From: Flavobacterium sp. GSB-24
GTDB taxonomy: Bacteria; Bacteroidota; Bacteroidia; Flavobacteriales; Flavobacteriaceae
Length of the DNA stretch: 64,000 nucleotides
Direction of reading: 5' to 3'
NCBI RefSeq assembly: GCF_027924665.1
Contig: NZ_AP027043.1
Coordinates: 5,084,001 to 5,148,000, forward strand
In this document: positions 7,771 to 16,262 of the stretch, piece after piece
Layout: every line of letters starts with the position of its first letter
Position numbering within the stretch: position 1 is the first letter of the stretch
Program-made: the position numbers and the translations under genes
Notes under the pieces: model-generated
Database searches by the model: none
What the model was told of the DNA's origin: nothing
The model's input: the letters and a program-made list of their open reading frames with translations, nothing else

Positions 7771-9051
7771 ATGAAAACAAAATTACGTATTGCCTGTATT
7801 CTATTCACTATCAGCTTTTTCGCACAACCGCAGCAACAGCCAAAAGGAATTATCGGAAATACAAACTGGATGAACAATTGGACGAACTTTAAACCTGCTG
7901 CTAACGACTACAATGAAGCTACTAATATAATCGCTGGAAACATTGATAAAGACACCAAATTATTAAAGCGTAATACTTATCATTTAGTAGGTGTGGTTTA
8001 CGTTACAAATAATGCAACTTTGACAATTGAACCAGGAACGGTAATTCGAGGCGACGACAAAACCTGCGGGACTCTTGTTATTACAACTGGTTCAAAAATT
8101 ATCGCAGAAGGTCTGGAAACAGATCCCATTATTTTTACATCAGAAAAAGAAATAAACAATAGAAAACCAGGAGATTGGGGCGGAATCATTGTATTAGGAA
8201 AAGCTCCAATAAATTCTTTAGGAGGCATGCATACTCTGCCTTTTGATCTAGAAGCAAATTTGAATCATTATGGAGGTAACGATGCTGAAGATAATTCTGG
8301 AATTTTAAAATATGTGAGAATCGAATATGCGGGAAGAAAACTGAGTGCTTCAAAAGAATTAAACGGACTTTCTCTTGCAGGTGTCGGACGAAAAACAACT
8401 ATCAGTAATGTACAAATTAGTTATTCTAATGATGATTCATTCGAATGTTATGGCGGTGATTTGAATATGAGTAATTTAATTTCGTACAGAACGACTGATG
8501 ATGATTTTGATTTTACACAAGGTGCTCAAATAAATATCAGCAATAGTATTGCAATTCGTCATCCGTTTTCTTCGGATATTTCAGGTTCAAGATGTTTTGA
8601 GGTAGATTCTTATGAGAAGGTCGCTAATACTGATATGACCAAAAAAATGACCAAAATTAATGCAACCAACATTACATTGGTTAATTTAGAAGAAAACAAT
8701 CAAGGCTTGGTAAGAGAATCTGCGTACATTAAAGAAAATACATTTTTCAATTTAACCAACAGTGTCATTTCTGGATTTTCCCCTTTTGTTTTATTGGAAG
8801 GAAATATCGGAAATGGGGAAGCTAATTTAGCTAAAATTACTTTTAAAAATGTTGTTGCTAATAATTGTACTGGTGAAATTGAAAGCGAATCTACAAGTAA
8901 CAATTCTGGCATAAAAAGCTATTACAGCAATCCTGCAAACGGAATTGAATTTACTAAAATTAAGCTTAATGACTTATTTGCGCTTCCTAATATCAAAGGA
9001 AATCCAGATTTCAGGTTAAATGTAAACAACACAATAGCAATTGGGAATTAA
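7771..9051 (+). CDS. Exported beta-helix-like protein, function unknown
   Basis: A 426-residue protein with a short signal peptide (about 1-18, ending FFAQP). The segment with GVVYVTNNATLTIEPGTVIRG followed by GTLVITTGSKIIAEG, and the motif PGDWGGIIVLGKAPIN, are typical of a Bacteroidota family of exported parallel beta-helix proteins often found beside TonB-dependent receptors. Later repeats such as LKYVRIEYAG, ISNVQISYSNDDSFECYGG and DDDFDFTQGA fit beta-helix coils. No C-terminal T9SS sorting domain is seen. It stands alone, before the trp leader. Substrate unknown. Confidence 0.75.
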   Translation: MKTKLRIACILFTISFFAQPQQQPKGIIGNTNWMNNWTNFKPAANDYNEATNIIAGNIDKDTKLLKRNTYHLVGVVYVTNNATLTIEPGTVIRGDDKTCGTLVITTGSKIIAEGLETDPIIFTSEKEINNRKPGDWGGIIVLGKAPINSLGGMHTLPFDLEANLNHYGGNDAEDNSGILKYVRIEYAGRKLSASKELNGLSLAGVGRKTTISNVQISYSNDDSFECYGGDLNMSNLISYRTTDDDFDFTQGAQINISNSIAIRHPFSSDISGSRCFEVDSYEKVANTDMTKKMTKINATNITLVNLEENNQGLVRESAYIKENTFFNLTNSVISGFSPFVLLEGNIGNGEANLAKITFKNVVANNCTGEIESESTSNNSGIKSYYSNPANGIEFTKIKLNDLFALPNIKGNPDFRLNVNNTIAIGN

Positions 9052-9148
9052 AGAGTTACCATAGTATATTTGATCAAAATTTAACAAAATTTGCATTTTC
9101 GAAAAGATTTTTTTCAAATTTTATGTACTTCAATTCAAATTACATTTA

Positions 9149-9156
9149 TATCTTTG
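9149..9156 (+). promoter_or_regulatory. -7 promoter box of the trp operon
   Basis: TATCTTTG matches TAnnTTTG and lies 17 bases before the leader peptide ATG. The -33 region is poorly conserved. Confidence 0.55.
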
Positions 9157-9173
9157 TCACAACAAAAACAGAA

Positions 9174-9230
9174 ATGAGAACAATATTAAACAATACTTGG
9201 TGGTGGAACAATTTACGTCAGACGTCGTGA
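9174..9230 (+). CDS. trpL: trp leader peptide with three tandem Trp codons
   Basis: An 18-codon ORF reading M-R-T-I-L-N-N-T-W-W-W-N-N-L-R-Q-T-S, stop at 9228-9230. Codons 9-11 are TGG-TGG-TGG (9198-9206). It sits after a promoter box, before an antiterminator/terminator pair and upstream of trpE, which is the classical arrangement of transcription attenuation by ribosome stalling at Trp codons. It is too short for ordinary gene callers. Confidence 0.9.
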   Translation: MRTILNNTWWWNNLRQTS

Positions 9231-9287
9231 ACAAAGCTTCCTATGGTATTGTAAAACTATAAAATATAAAAGGCTTGTCATCACGAC
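9224..9287 (+). promoter_or_regulatory. trp attenuator: antiterminator pairing
   Basis: 9224-9239 can pair with 9271-9287: GTCGTGA with TCACGAC (7 pairs), ACAA with TTGT (4), and GCTT with AGGC (4, one G-U), with bulges at 9235 and 9279-9280. The pairing uses the left arm and loop of the terminator, so the two folds exclude each other. A ribosome stalled at 9198-9206 would leave 9224-9239 free. A ribosome at the stop codon (9228) would cover it and let the terminator form. Confidence 0.8.
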
Positions 9288-9300
9288 AAGCCTTTTTTTT
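9268..9300 (+). terminator. trp attenuator terminator
   Basis: Perfect 10-base arms AAGGCTTGTC / GACAAGCCTT (9270-9279, 9285-9294), a 5-base loop, flanking A:T pairs and a T-run to 9300. It lies between the leader peptide and trpE. Confidence 0.92.
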
Positions 9301-9350
9301 TGGTCAAAATTTAAAATAAAAAAACAACGAACTAAATAAAACTATACATT

Positions 9351-10751
9351 TTGAAACCTTTTATTCTTAATACACATTACAAACAAATTCTGGCAGATAC
9401 GGTTACTCCAGTAAGTATTTATTTTAAAATTAGAGATAAATTCCCGAACAGTTTATTATTGGAAAGTAGTGATTATCACGGAAATGACAACAGTTTCTCT
9501 TACATCTGCTGTAATCCGATTGCTACTATAAAAATTGAAAACGAAGTTATCTCTAAAACTTTTCCTGACGGAACTTCAGAAAAAATCAATATTGATGCTT
9601 CTACAAATATTCCACAGGTCATTCAGGAATTTTCAAGTCAGTTTAAATCTGAAAAAAACGATTTTAAATTCATCAACAATGGTTTATTCGGATACATTTC
9701 TTATGATGCTGTTCGTTATTTTGAAAAGGTTTCTATTGCGAAAAAAGACAATGCAACTGCAATTCCAGATGTTTTTTATGCCGTTTACCAAAACATCATT
9801 GCGATCAACCACTTTAAAAATGAAGCATATATTTTCTGCCACAGTTTAGACGGGAAAAATAACATTGCTGAGATCGAACAATTATTACAATCTAGAAATA
9901 TTGCTTCATACAAATTTGCAAAAGAAGGCGAAGGATTTTCAAATTTAACCGATGAAGAATTTAAAGAAAATGTGGCTTTAGCTAAAAAACATTGTTATCG
10001 TGGAGATGTATTTCAATTGGTTTTATCCCGCCGATTTACTCAAGGTTTCAAAGGAGATGAATTTAATGTTTACAGAGCTTTAAGAAGCATTAACCCTTCT
10101 CCATATTTATTTTTCTTTGACTATGGAGATTTCAAAATATTCGGTTCTTCGCCAGAAGCACAGATTATCGTAAAAGACAGAAAAGCTGAGATTCATCCAA
10201 TCGCTGGAACTTTCAAAAGAACGGGAGATGACGAACGTGATGCTCTTTTGGCCAAAGAACTTTCTGAAGATAAAAAAGAAAACAGCGAACACGTAATGTT
10301 AGTCGATTTGGCTAGAAATGATTTAAGCCGAAACGGACATGACGTAAATGTTGAAAAATATAGAGAAGTTCAGTTCTTTTCGCATGTAATTCACTTAGTA
10401 TCAAAAGTTACTGGACATTTACACGAGAAAGCTACAACAATGCAGGTAGTTGCAGACACGTTTCCAGCAGGAACATTAAGCGGTGCTCCAAAACACAGAG
10501 CTATGCAGTTAATTGAAGACTGCGAAAAAACCAATCGTAATTTTTACGGAGGCGCAATAGGTGTTATGGATTTTGACGGAAATTTTAACCACGCCATTAT
10601 GATTCGAACTTTCCTTTCTAAAAATCACCAACTGCATTGTCAAGCTGGTGCTGGAATTGTGGCAAGTTCAGACGAAGAAAGTGAAATGCAGGAAGTTTAT
10701 AATAAATTAAGAGCTTTAAATACGGCGCTGGAAATGGCAGAGAAAATTTAG
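9351..10751 (+). CDS. trpE: Anthranilate synthase component I
   Basis: A 466-residue chorismate-binding subunit that converts chorismate to anthranilate with ammonia from TrpG. LLESSDYH near residue 35 is the tryptophan feedback-binding motif, and the C-terminal chorismate domain shows PIAGTFKRTG, ELSEDKKENSEHVMLVDLARND and GTLSGAPKHRAMQLIE. The start is a TTG (9351) directly opening the conserved N-terminus; no ATG is suitably placed. It follows the attenuator by about 50 bases, so transcription should depend on charged tRNA-Trp, and enzyme activity is probably feedback inhibited as well. Confidence 0.95.
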   Translation: MKPFILNTHYKQILADTVTPVSIYFKIRDKFPNSLLLESSDYHGNDNSFSYICCNPIATIKIENEVISKTFPDGTSEKINIDASTNIPQVIQEFSSQFKSEKNDFKFINNGLFGYISYDAVRYFEKVSIAKKDNATAIPDVFYAVYQNIIAINHFKNEAYIFCHSLDGKNNIAEIEQLLQSRNIASYKFAKEGEGFSNLTDEEFKENVALAKKHCYRGDVFQLVLSRRFTQGFKGDEFNVYRALRSINPSPYLFFFDYGDFKIFGSSPEAQIIVKDRKAEIHPIAGTFKRTGDDERDALLAKELSEDKKENSEHVMLVDLARNDLSRNGHDVNVEKYREVQFFSHVIHLVSKVTGHLHEKATTMQVVADTFPAGTLSGAPKHRAMQLIEDCEKTNRNFYGGAIGVMDFDGNFNHAIMIRTFLSKNHQLHCQAGAGIVASSDEESEMQEVYNKLRALNTALEMAEKI

Positions 10752-10842
10752 TCATCAGTGTTCAGTTTTCAATCTCAAAACTTGAAACCTGAAACTTTAA
10801 ACAATTAACAACAAACCACAAACCATAAACTATCAATAATCC

Positions 10843-11286
10843 ATGAAAAAAGTAATTTCAATTTTAGTTTTAATCATTACGATCACAGCTTGTAATTCCG
10901 AAAAAAAGCAAAATTCTATTGAAGGAACCTGGCGTCTTATTTCTGCTGAAACGACAGAGAAAGATTCTACTTTTTCGACTTTCAATGCAAACACAAAAAT
11001 GATTAAAATTATAAATGACAGCCATTTTGCTTTTTTGAATCATGATTTGAAAAACGGAAAAGATTCTACAACAGCAGTATATTTTGCAGGAGGAGGAAAA
11101 TATACTTTGAAAGACAGTATTTATACCGAAAACCTAGAATATTTTAATAACCGTGATTGGGAAAATGGCAAATTTGAATTTGTAGTAAAAATTCAAAACG
11201 ACACTTTAATACAAAAAGGTGTTGAGAAAGTAGAAAAATTAGGAATCAATCGAATTATTACAGAAAAATACGTTCGAGAAAAATAA
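10843..11286 (+). CDS. Small lipoprotein inside the trp operon, lipocalin-like
   Basis: A 147-residue protein with a lipoprotein signal peptide ending ITACNSEK (lipid-modified Cys about residue 17). The mature part begins IEGTWRLISAET and has alternating beta-strand-like segments, as in small lipocalin-like Bacteroidota lipoproteins of the 'G-T-W' type. No catalytic motif is visible. It lies between trpE and trpG on the same strand with about 90-base gaps. Nothing in it suggests tryptophan synthesis, so it may be a passenger or a flavobacterial addition to the operon. Confidence 0.75.
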   Translation: MKKVISILVLIITITACNSEKKQNSIEGTWRLISAETTEKDSTFSTFNANTKMIKIINDSHFAFLNHDLKNGKDSTTAVYFAGGGKYTLKDSIYTENLEYFNNRDWENGKFEFVVKIQNDTLIQKGVEKVEKLGINRIITEKYVREK

Positions 11287-11330
11287 ATAAAATTAAGCTG
11301 CCAGTCTCAGTTTTCAGTCACAGTTTAAAA

Positions 11331-11366
11331 ACTTAGCAGCTCAGATCCTCAGCAACTTAGAACCTT
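11331..11366. repeat. 'CTTAGCAACTTAGAACCT' words before trpG
   Basis: Four to five CTTAG/CTCAG words in one orientation end seven bases before the trpG start codon. Preceded at about 11301-11322 by CAGTCTCAG-type words. Confidence 0.8.
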
Positions 11367-11373
11367 AAAAAAA

Positions 11374-11940
11374 ATGAAAAAAATACTAGTTATAGACAAT
11401 TACGATAGTTTCACTTACAATTTAGTGCACTATTTAGAAGATTTAAACTGCGAAGTAACCGTTTATAGAAACGACGAATTTGATATTGATGAAATCGCAT
11501 CTTTTGATAAAATTTTACTTTCTCCAGGACCTGGAATTCCAGATGAAGCGGGTTTATTAAAAGCTGTAATTGAAAAATATAGTCCAACGAAAAGTATTCT
11601 TGGCGTTTGTTTAGGACAACAGGCAATTGGAGAAGTATTTGGCGGAACACTTTCAAATCTTGATAAAGTATATCACGGCGTTGCAACAAATGTAAAAACA
11701 GTCGTTTCAGACGAAATTTTATTTGAAGGTTTAGGTAACGAATTTGAAGTAGGAAGGTACCATTCTTGGGTTGTAGACAGCAATTTACCAGATGATCTAG
11801 AAGCAACTTCCGTAGACGAAAATGGACAAATTATGTCTCTTAGACACAAAAACTATGATGTAAGAGGTGTTCAGTTTCATCCAGAGAGTGTTTTAACACC
11901 AAACGGAAAAAGGATTTTAGAGAATTGGATTAAGAGTTAG
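11374..11940 (+). CDS. trpG: Anthranilate synthase component II (glutamine amidotransferase)
   Basis: A 188-residue class I glutamine amidotransferase that supplies ammonia to TrpE. The catalytic triad is visible: C79 in GVCLGQQAIG, H169 and E171 in VQFHPES. The oxyanion motif LSPGPGIP is at 49-56. Length is that of a stand-alone TrpG, not fused to TrpD. It is separated from trpE by the lipoprotein gene, an unusual interruption of a pair that usually is adjacent. In Bacteroidota this subunit may also serve PabA function; that cannot be judged here. Confidence 0.94.
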   Translation: MKKILVIDNYDSFTYNLVHYLEDLNCEVTVYRNDEFDIDEIASFDKILLSPGPGIPDEAGLLKAVIEKYSPTKSILGVCLGQQAIGEVFGGTLSNLDKVYHGVATNVKTVVSDEILFEGLGNEFEVGRYHSWVVDSNLPDDLEATSVDENGQIMSLRHKNYDVRGVQFHPESVLTPNGKRILENWIKS

Positions 11941-11972
11941 TTTTTCAGCCTCAGTATTCAGTCTCAGTTCAA

Positions 11973-12009
11973 ACTTAGAACCTTAATCCCTTAGCAACTT
12001 AGAATCTTA
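11973..12009. repeat. 'CTTAGAACCTTAATCCCTTAGCAA' words before trpD
   Basis: The same word family as 11331-11366, again in the same orientation and again ending just before a start codon (trpD ATG at 12016). CTCAGT-type words precede it at 11949-11967. Confidence 0.8.
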
Positions 12010-12015
12010 AAAAAA

Positions 12016-13008
12016 ATGAAAACTATATTAAACAAATTAATCAATCATGAAGTGCTTTCTAAAGAAGAAGCAAAAAATGTATTGATTAATATTTCAAGCG
12101 GTCAATACAATCCAAGCCAGATTTCGGCATTTTTGACAGTTTTTATGATGCGAAGCATAACAATCGATGAGCTTTCAGGCTTTCGCGAAGCTTTATTAGA
12201 ATTATGTATTCGTGTCGATTTATCAGCCTATAATACAATAGATTTATGCGGAACGGGCGGTGACGGAAAAGACACTTTCAACATTTCAACTCTAGCCTCT
12301 TTTGTAGCAGCTGGAGCGGGAATTAAAATTGCCAAACACGGAAATTACGGAGTTTCATCGATCTCAGGATCAAGCAATGTGATGGAAAAAATGGGAATTA
12401 AATTCAGCAACGATCCTTCGTTTTTAGAGAAATGTATCGATCAAGCCGGAATTTGTGTTTTGCACGCTCCCCTATTTCACCCAGCGATGAAAAATGTTGG
12501 ACCAATTAGAAAAGAACTGGCCGTAAAAACATTTTTTAATATGCTGGGGCCAATGGTAAATCCTTCATTTCCAAAAAATCAATTGGTTGGGGTTTTCAAT
12601 TTAGAGCTGGCAAGAATGTATGCATATTTATATCAAAACACCGATGTGAATTTTACGATTCTGCATTCCCTTGACGGATATGATGAAATCTCCTTAACTG
12701 GCCCTACCAAAACCATTTCTAACCACATGGAAGGAATGCTGAAACCAGAAGATTTTGGTGTTCACCTTTTATCACAAAGTGAAATTGAAGGCGGAAAAAC
12801 CATCGAGGAATCAGCTGATATCTTTATCAATATCATTTCAGGAAAAGGAACTGAAGCACAAAACAATGTAGTTTTAGCGAATGCTGCAATGGCAATCGCA
12901 ACGGTTACAAAATGCTCTCCAAAAGAAGGTTTTGAACTGGCAAAAGAAAGTTTGTTATCCGGAAAAGGACATCAAGCTCTTAAAAAATTACAACAACTAT
13001 CTCTTTAA
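12016..13008 (+). CDS. trpD: Anthranilate phosphoribosyltransferase
   Basis: A 330-residue enzyme that joins anthranilate to PRPP. The PRPP-binding motif CGTGGDGKDTFNIST is at 78-92, followed by KHGNYGVSSISGSSNVMEKMG, which holds the anthranilate-site and glycine-rich residues. Full length and unfused. Third pathway gene of the trp operon. Confidence 0.95.
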   Translation: MKTILNKLINHEVLSKEEAKNVLINISSGQYNPSQISAFLTVFMMRSITIDELSGFREALLELCIRVDLSAYNTIDLCGTGGDGKDTFNISTLASFVAAGAGIKIAKHGNYGVSSISGSSNVMEKMGIKFSNDPSFLEKCIDQAGICVLHAPLFHPAMKNVGPIRKELAVKTFFNMLGPMVNPSFPKNQLVGVFNLELARMYAYLYQNTDVNFTILHSLDGYDEISLTGPTKTISNHMEGMLKPEDFGVHLLSQSEIEGGKTIEESADIFINIISGKGTEAQNNVVLANAAMAIATVTKCSPKEGFELAKESLLSGKGHQALKKLQQLSL

Positions 13009-13028
13009 AAAACTTAGCATCTTTAAAA

Positions 13029-13814
13029 ATGAACATTTTAGATAAAATAATAGTAGACAAAAAAAGAGAAGTCATTCTAAAAAAATCAATCATACCAGTT
13101 TCTCAATTGGAAGCTTCTGTATTTTTTGGAAAACAAACTATTTCTCTGAGTCAAAATTTAAGAGAAAGCAATTCTGGAATTATTGCCGAACACAAACGCC
13201 GTTCTCCTTCAAAATCAATCATTAACAATAATTTTACTGTTGAAGAAGTAGTAAAAGGCTACGAAGACGCAGGCGCTTGCGGAATTTCAGTTTTAACAGA
13301 TGGAAAATACTTTGGCGGTTCTCTAGACGATTTGCTTTTGGCTAGAGCATCGGTAAATATTCCGCTTTTGCGAAAAGAATTTATTGTAGACGAATATCAG
13401 ATTTTAGAAGCAAAAGCTCACGGGGCAGATTTAATTCTTTTGATCGCTGCTGTTTTAACCCGTGAAGAAATCAAATCATTATCTGAATTTGCCAAAAAAT
13501 TAGGTTTAGAGGTTTTACTAGAAGTTCACAATCAAGAAGAGCTGGAAAAATCGATTATGCCAACTTTAGACATGATTGGTGTAAATAACCGAAACTTAAA
13601 AACATTCGAAGTAAGTTTAGATTTCAGTAAAGAATTGGCGTCGCAAATTCCAGACGATTTTGTAAAAGTTTCAGAAAGCGGTATTTCATCAGTCGAAGCT
13701 ATTCAGGAACTAAAACCTTATGGATATAAAGGTTTCTTAATTGGAGAAAACTTCATGAAAACAGACAACGCTGGAGTGGCTGCAACAGAATTTATTAAAC
13801 AATTAAATATATGA
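13029..13814 (+). CDS. trpC: Indole-3-glycerol-phosphate synthase
   Basis: A 261-residue TIM-barrel enzyme closing the indole ring from CdRP. The signature EHKRRSPSK (54-62) carries the catalytic Glu and Lys, and later strands show LLRKEFIVDEYQI, GVNNRNL and SESGIS. Not fused to TrpF. The gap after trpD is only 20 bases. Confidence 0.95.
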   Translation: MNILDKIIVDKKREVILKKSIIPVSQLEASVFFGKQTISLSQNLRESNSGIIAEHKRRSPSKSIINNNFTVEEVVKGYEDAGACGISVLTDGKYFGGSLDDLLLARASVNIPLLRKEFIVDEYQILEAKAHGADLILLIAAVLTREEIKSLSEFAKKLGLEVLLEVHNQEELEKSIMPTLDMIGVNNRNLKTFEVSLDFSKELASQIPDDFVKVSESGISSVEAIQELKPYGYKGFLIGENFMKTDNAGVAATEFIKQLNI

Positions 13815-13816
13815 AG

Positions 13817-13881
13817 GTTTGCCACAAATTACACTAATTAGCACGAATTTTATTAGTGAAAATTCGTGTAATTCGTGGCAA
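13817..13881. repeat. 'GCCACAAATTACAC' imperfect palindrome between trpC and trpF
   Basis: TTTGCCAC...CACGAATTTT (13817-13850) is the imperfect reverse complement of AAAATTCGTG...GTGGCAAA (13858-13881). The same family forms larger palindromes at 22947-23106 and 46898-46970 and a half copy at 36222-36258. The following bases 13893-13970 hold another word family (CCTTTGCGGACTT, CTTAGCGCACTTTGCGG). Confidence 0.8.
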
Positions 13882-13975
13882 AAAATAATAAAAAGCCTTT
13901 GCGGACTTATCGCTTTAAGCATAATCAAAATTAAAAAACCTTAGCGCACTTTGCGGTAAAAAACACACAACTGTA

Positions 13976-14608
13976 ATGAAACTCAAAATATGCGGCATGA
14001 AATACCCCGAAAACATCCTCGAAGTAGGCGCACTCCTACCCGACTATATGGGATTTATTTTCTGGGAAAAATCCGCAAGATACTTTAACGGAGAAATTCC
14101 GGAACTGATAAAAACAATTAAAAAAGTAGGTGTTTTTGTCAATCAAAGCCAAGAAGAAATTCTGGAAAAAGTAACAAAATACAATTTACAAGCCGTTCAG
14201 TTACATGGAAATGAATCCGTCGAATTTTTATCGGAATTAAAAAAACAACTGCCGAAAAAAACTGAAATTATAAAAGTGTTTTCGGCTGATGAAAACTTTG
14301 ATTTTGAAATTATTAAACCTTTTGAAAGTGTCTGCGATTATTTTCTTTTTGATACCAAAGGCAAATTACCAGGCGGCAACGGAACCACTTTCGACTGGAC
14401 TATATTAAAAAAATACAATTCTGATAAACCTTTCTTTTTGAGCGGCGGAATTGGAATTAACGAATTAAAAGCCATTGAAGAAATTTCAAAAAGTAAATTA
14501 CCTATTTATGCTGTCGATGTAAATAGTAAATTTGAAATCGAACCAGGGCTGAAAAACAGAAATCTATTTAGCAACTTCAAACGAAAATTTGATGTTGCCA
14601 ACTTTTAA
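13976..14608 (+). CDS. trpF: Phosphoribosylanthranilate isomerase
   Basis: A 210-residue TIM-barrel enzyme performing the Amadori rearrangement of PRA to CdRP. KICGMK (4-9) holds the catalytic Cys, GVFVNQS and VQLHGNE mark the next strands, and LFDTKGKLPGGNGTTFDW holds the catalytic Asp and phosphate loop. It lies after a 161-base repeat-filled gap, then runs 12 bases ahead of trpB. Confidence 0.94.
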   Translation: MKLKICGMKYPENILEVGALLPDYMGFIFWEKSARYFNGEIPELIKTIKKVGVFVNQSQEEILEKVTKYNLQAVQLHGNESVEFLSELKKQLPKKTEIIKVFSADENFDFEIIKPFESVCDYFLFDTKGKLPGGNGTTFDWTILKKYNSDKPFFLSGGIGINELKAIEEISKSKLPIYAVDVNSKFEIEPGLKNRNLFSNFKRKFDVANF

Positions 14609-14620
14609 ACTTTAAATAAA

Positions 14621-15802
14621 ATGAGTTTTAACGTCAACGAAAAAGGATATTACGGAGAATTTGGAGGAGCTTATATTCCAGAAATGTTATATCCAAATGT
14701 AGAAGAATTACGTCAAAAATACCTTAGTATAATGGACGAACCGGATTTTAAAGCCGAATTCAACCAACTGCTAAAAGATTATGTTGGGCGACCAAGTCCG
14801 TTGTATTTTGCAAAACGTTTATCTGAAAAATACAACACCAAAGTCTACTTAAAAAGAGAAGACTTAAATCATACCGGAGCACACAAAGTAAACAATACAA
14901 TCGGGCAGATTTTACTGGCAAAACGTTTGGGCAAAAAAAGAATTATTGCCGAAACTGGTGCTGGCCAGCACGGTGTAGCAACAGCAACTGTTTGTGCCTT
15001 AATGGGAATTGAATGTATCGTTTATATGGGTGAAATTGACATTGCGCGCCAGGCACCAAACGTTGCACGTATGAAAATGTTAGGCGCTGAAGTTCGTCCA
15101 GCACTTTCGGGTTCAAGAACACTTAAAGATGCCACAAACGAGGCGATTCGCGACTGGATCAATAATCCTGTAGATACACATTATATTATCGGATCTGCGA
15201 TTGGACCTCATCCTTATCCAGATATGGTAACGCGTTTTCAGAGTATTATTTCAGAAGAAATTAAATGGCAGTTGAAAGAAAAAGAAGGACGTGAAAATCC
15301 TGATTATGTAGTGGCTTGTATTGGCGGCGGAAGTAACGCTGCGGGAACATATTACCATTTTTTACACGAACCAGAAGTCGGAATTATAGCTGTTGAAGCA
15401 GCAGGAAAAGGTGTTGACAGCGGACATAGCGCAGCAACCAGTAAACTAGGAAAAGTAGGCGTTATTCACGGCTGCAAAACTTTGCTAATGCAGACTGCAG
15501 ACGGACAAATTACTGAACCTTATTCTATTTCAGCAGGATTAGATTATCCTGGAGTTGGACCTTTACACGCACATTTAGCACAAAGTGGACGCGGAGAATT
15601 TTTCTCTGTAACGGATGATGATGCTATGAATGCAGGTTTACAACTGACAAAATTAGAAGGAATTATTCCAGCAATCGAAAGCGCACATGCATTTGCAGTT
15701 TTAGATCAGAAGAAATTTAAACCTACTGATATTGTGGTTATCAGCCTTTCTGGACGTGGTGACAAAGATTTAGATAATTATATAGATTACTTTAAATTGT
15801 AA
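14621..15802 (+). CDS. trpB: Tryptophan synthase beta chain
   Basis: A 393-residue PLP enzyme that condenses indole with serine. The PLP lysine is K89 in NHTGAHKVN, and the phosphate-binding loop is GGGSNAAG near residue 233. Length and the N-terminal GYYGEFGGAYIPE are those of TrpB1, the form that pairs with TrpA. TrpA is encoded two genes downstream, with a small unrelated ORF in between. Confidence 0.96.
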   Translation: MSFNVNEKGYYGEFGGAYIPEMLYPNVEELRQKYLSIMDEPDFKAEFNQLLKDYVGRPSPLYFAKRLSEKYNTKVYLKREDLNHTGAHKVNNTIGQILLAKRLGKKRIIAETGAGQHGVATATVCALMGIECIVYMGEIDIARQAPNVARMKMLGAEVRPALSGSRTLKDATNEAIRDWINNPVDTHYIIGSAIGPHPYPDMVTRFQSIISEEIKWQLKEKEGRENPDYVVACIGGGSNAAGTYYHFLHEPEVGIIAVEAAGKGVDSGHSAATSKLGKVGVIHGCKTLLMQTADGQITEPYSISAGLDYPGVGPLHAHLAQSGRGEFFSVTDDDAMNAGLQLTKLEGIIPAIESAHAFAVLDQKKFKPTDIVVISLSGRGDKDLDNYIDYFKL

Positions 15803-15871
15803 TAAAAATTGTAATTTGGACGTTCCAATCCGATATCCAAACTCAAACAAATAAAGAGAAAAATCATAATT

Positions 15872-16192
15872 ATGGAACTATTATTCTCATACGGAACATT
15901 AAGATCGAAACAAATTCAAATGCAGATTTTCAATAAAGTTTTAAACGGAACTCAAGATCAAATACTGGGTTTCAAATTAAAAAGTTTGCAGATAGAAGAA
16001 GAATTTGGAATGGCAGATTATGTCGTTGCAGTGCCAAGTGAAAATCTGGAAGACATTATCCATGGTGCTGTCTTTGAGGTTACTAATACAGAATTATTAA
16101 AAGTTGATCAATTCGAATCTAATTCATATAAAAGAGTCCAAGTCAAACTAAAGTCAGGAAGAATGGCATGGGTTTATACAGAAAATAAATAA
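15872..16192 (+). CDS. Gamma-glutamylcyclotransferase-like (AIG2/GGCT) protein
   Basis: A 106-residue cytoplasmic protein. The opening LLFSYGTLRSKQIQ is the YGTL substrate-loop signature of the GGCT/AIG2 fold, and EVTNTELLKVDQFES resembles the segment with the catalytic acid of the family. The C-terminal VQVKLKSGRMAWVYTEN closes the small barrel. It lies between trpB and trpA with no known link to tryptophan synthesis. Substrate unknown. Confidence 0.8.
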   Translation: MELLFSYGTLRSKQIQMQIFNKVLNGTQDQILGFKLKSLQIEEEFGMADYVVAVPSENLEDIIHGAVFEVTNTELLKVDQFESNSYKRVQVKLKSGRMAWVYTENK

Positions 16193-16262
16193 TCGATAAA
16201 TATTACGATAAAAAATACGTAACCGGTTTTTTGCAAACCTGTTAGGACAAAAACACACACTA

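Noticed and set aside
11411..11806. 131-codon minus-strand ORF opposite trpG
   Set aside because: It mirrors trpG, whose catalytic motifs are all present. Its Leu/Gln-rich product is typical of an antisense shadow.
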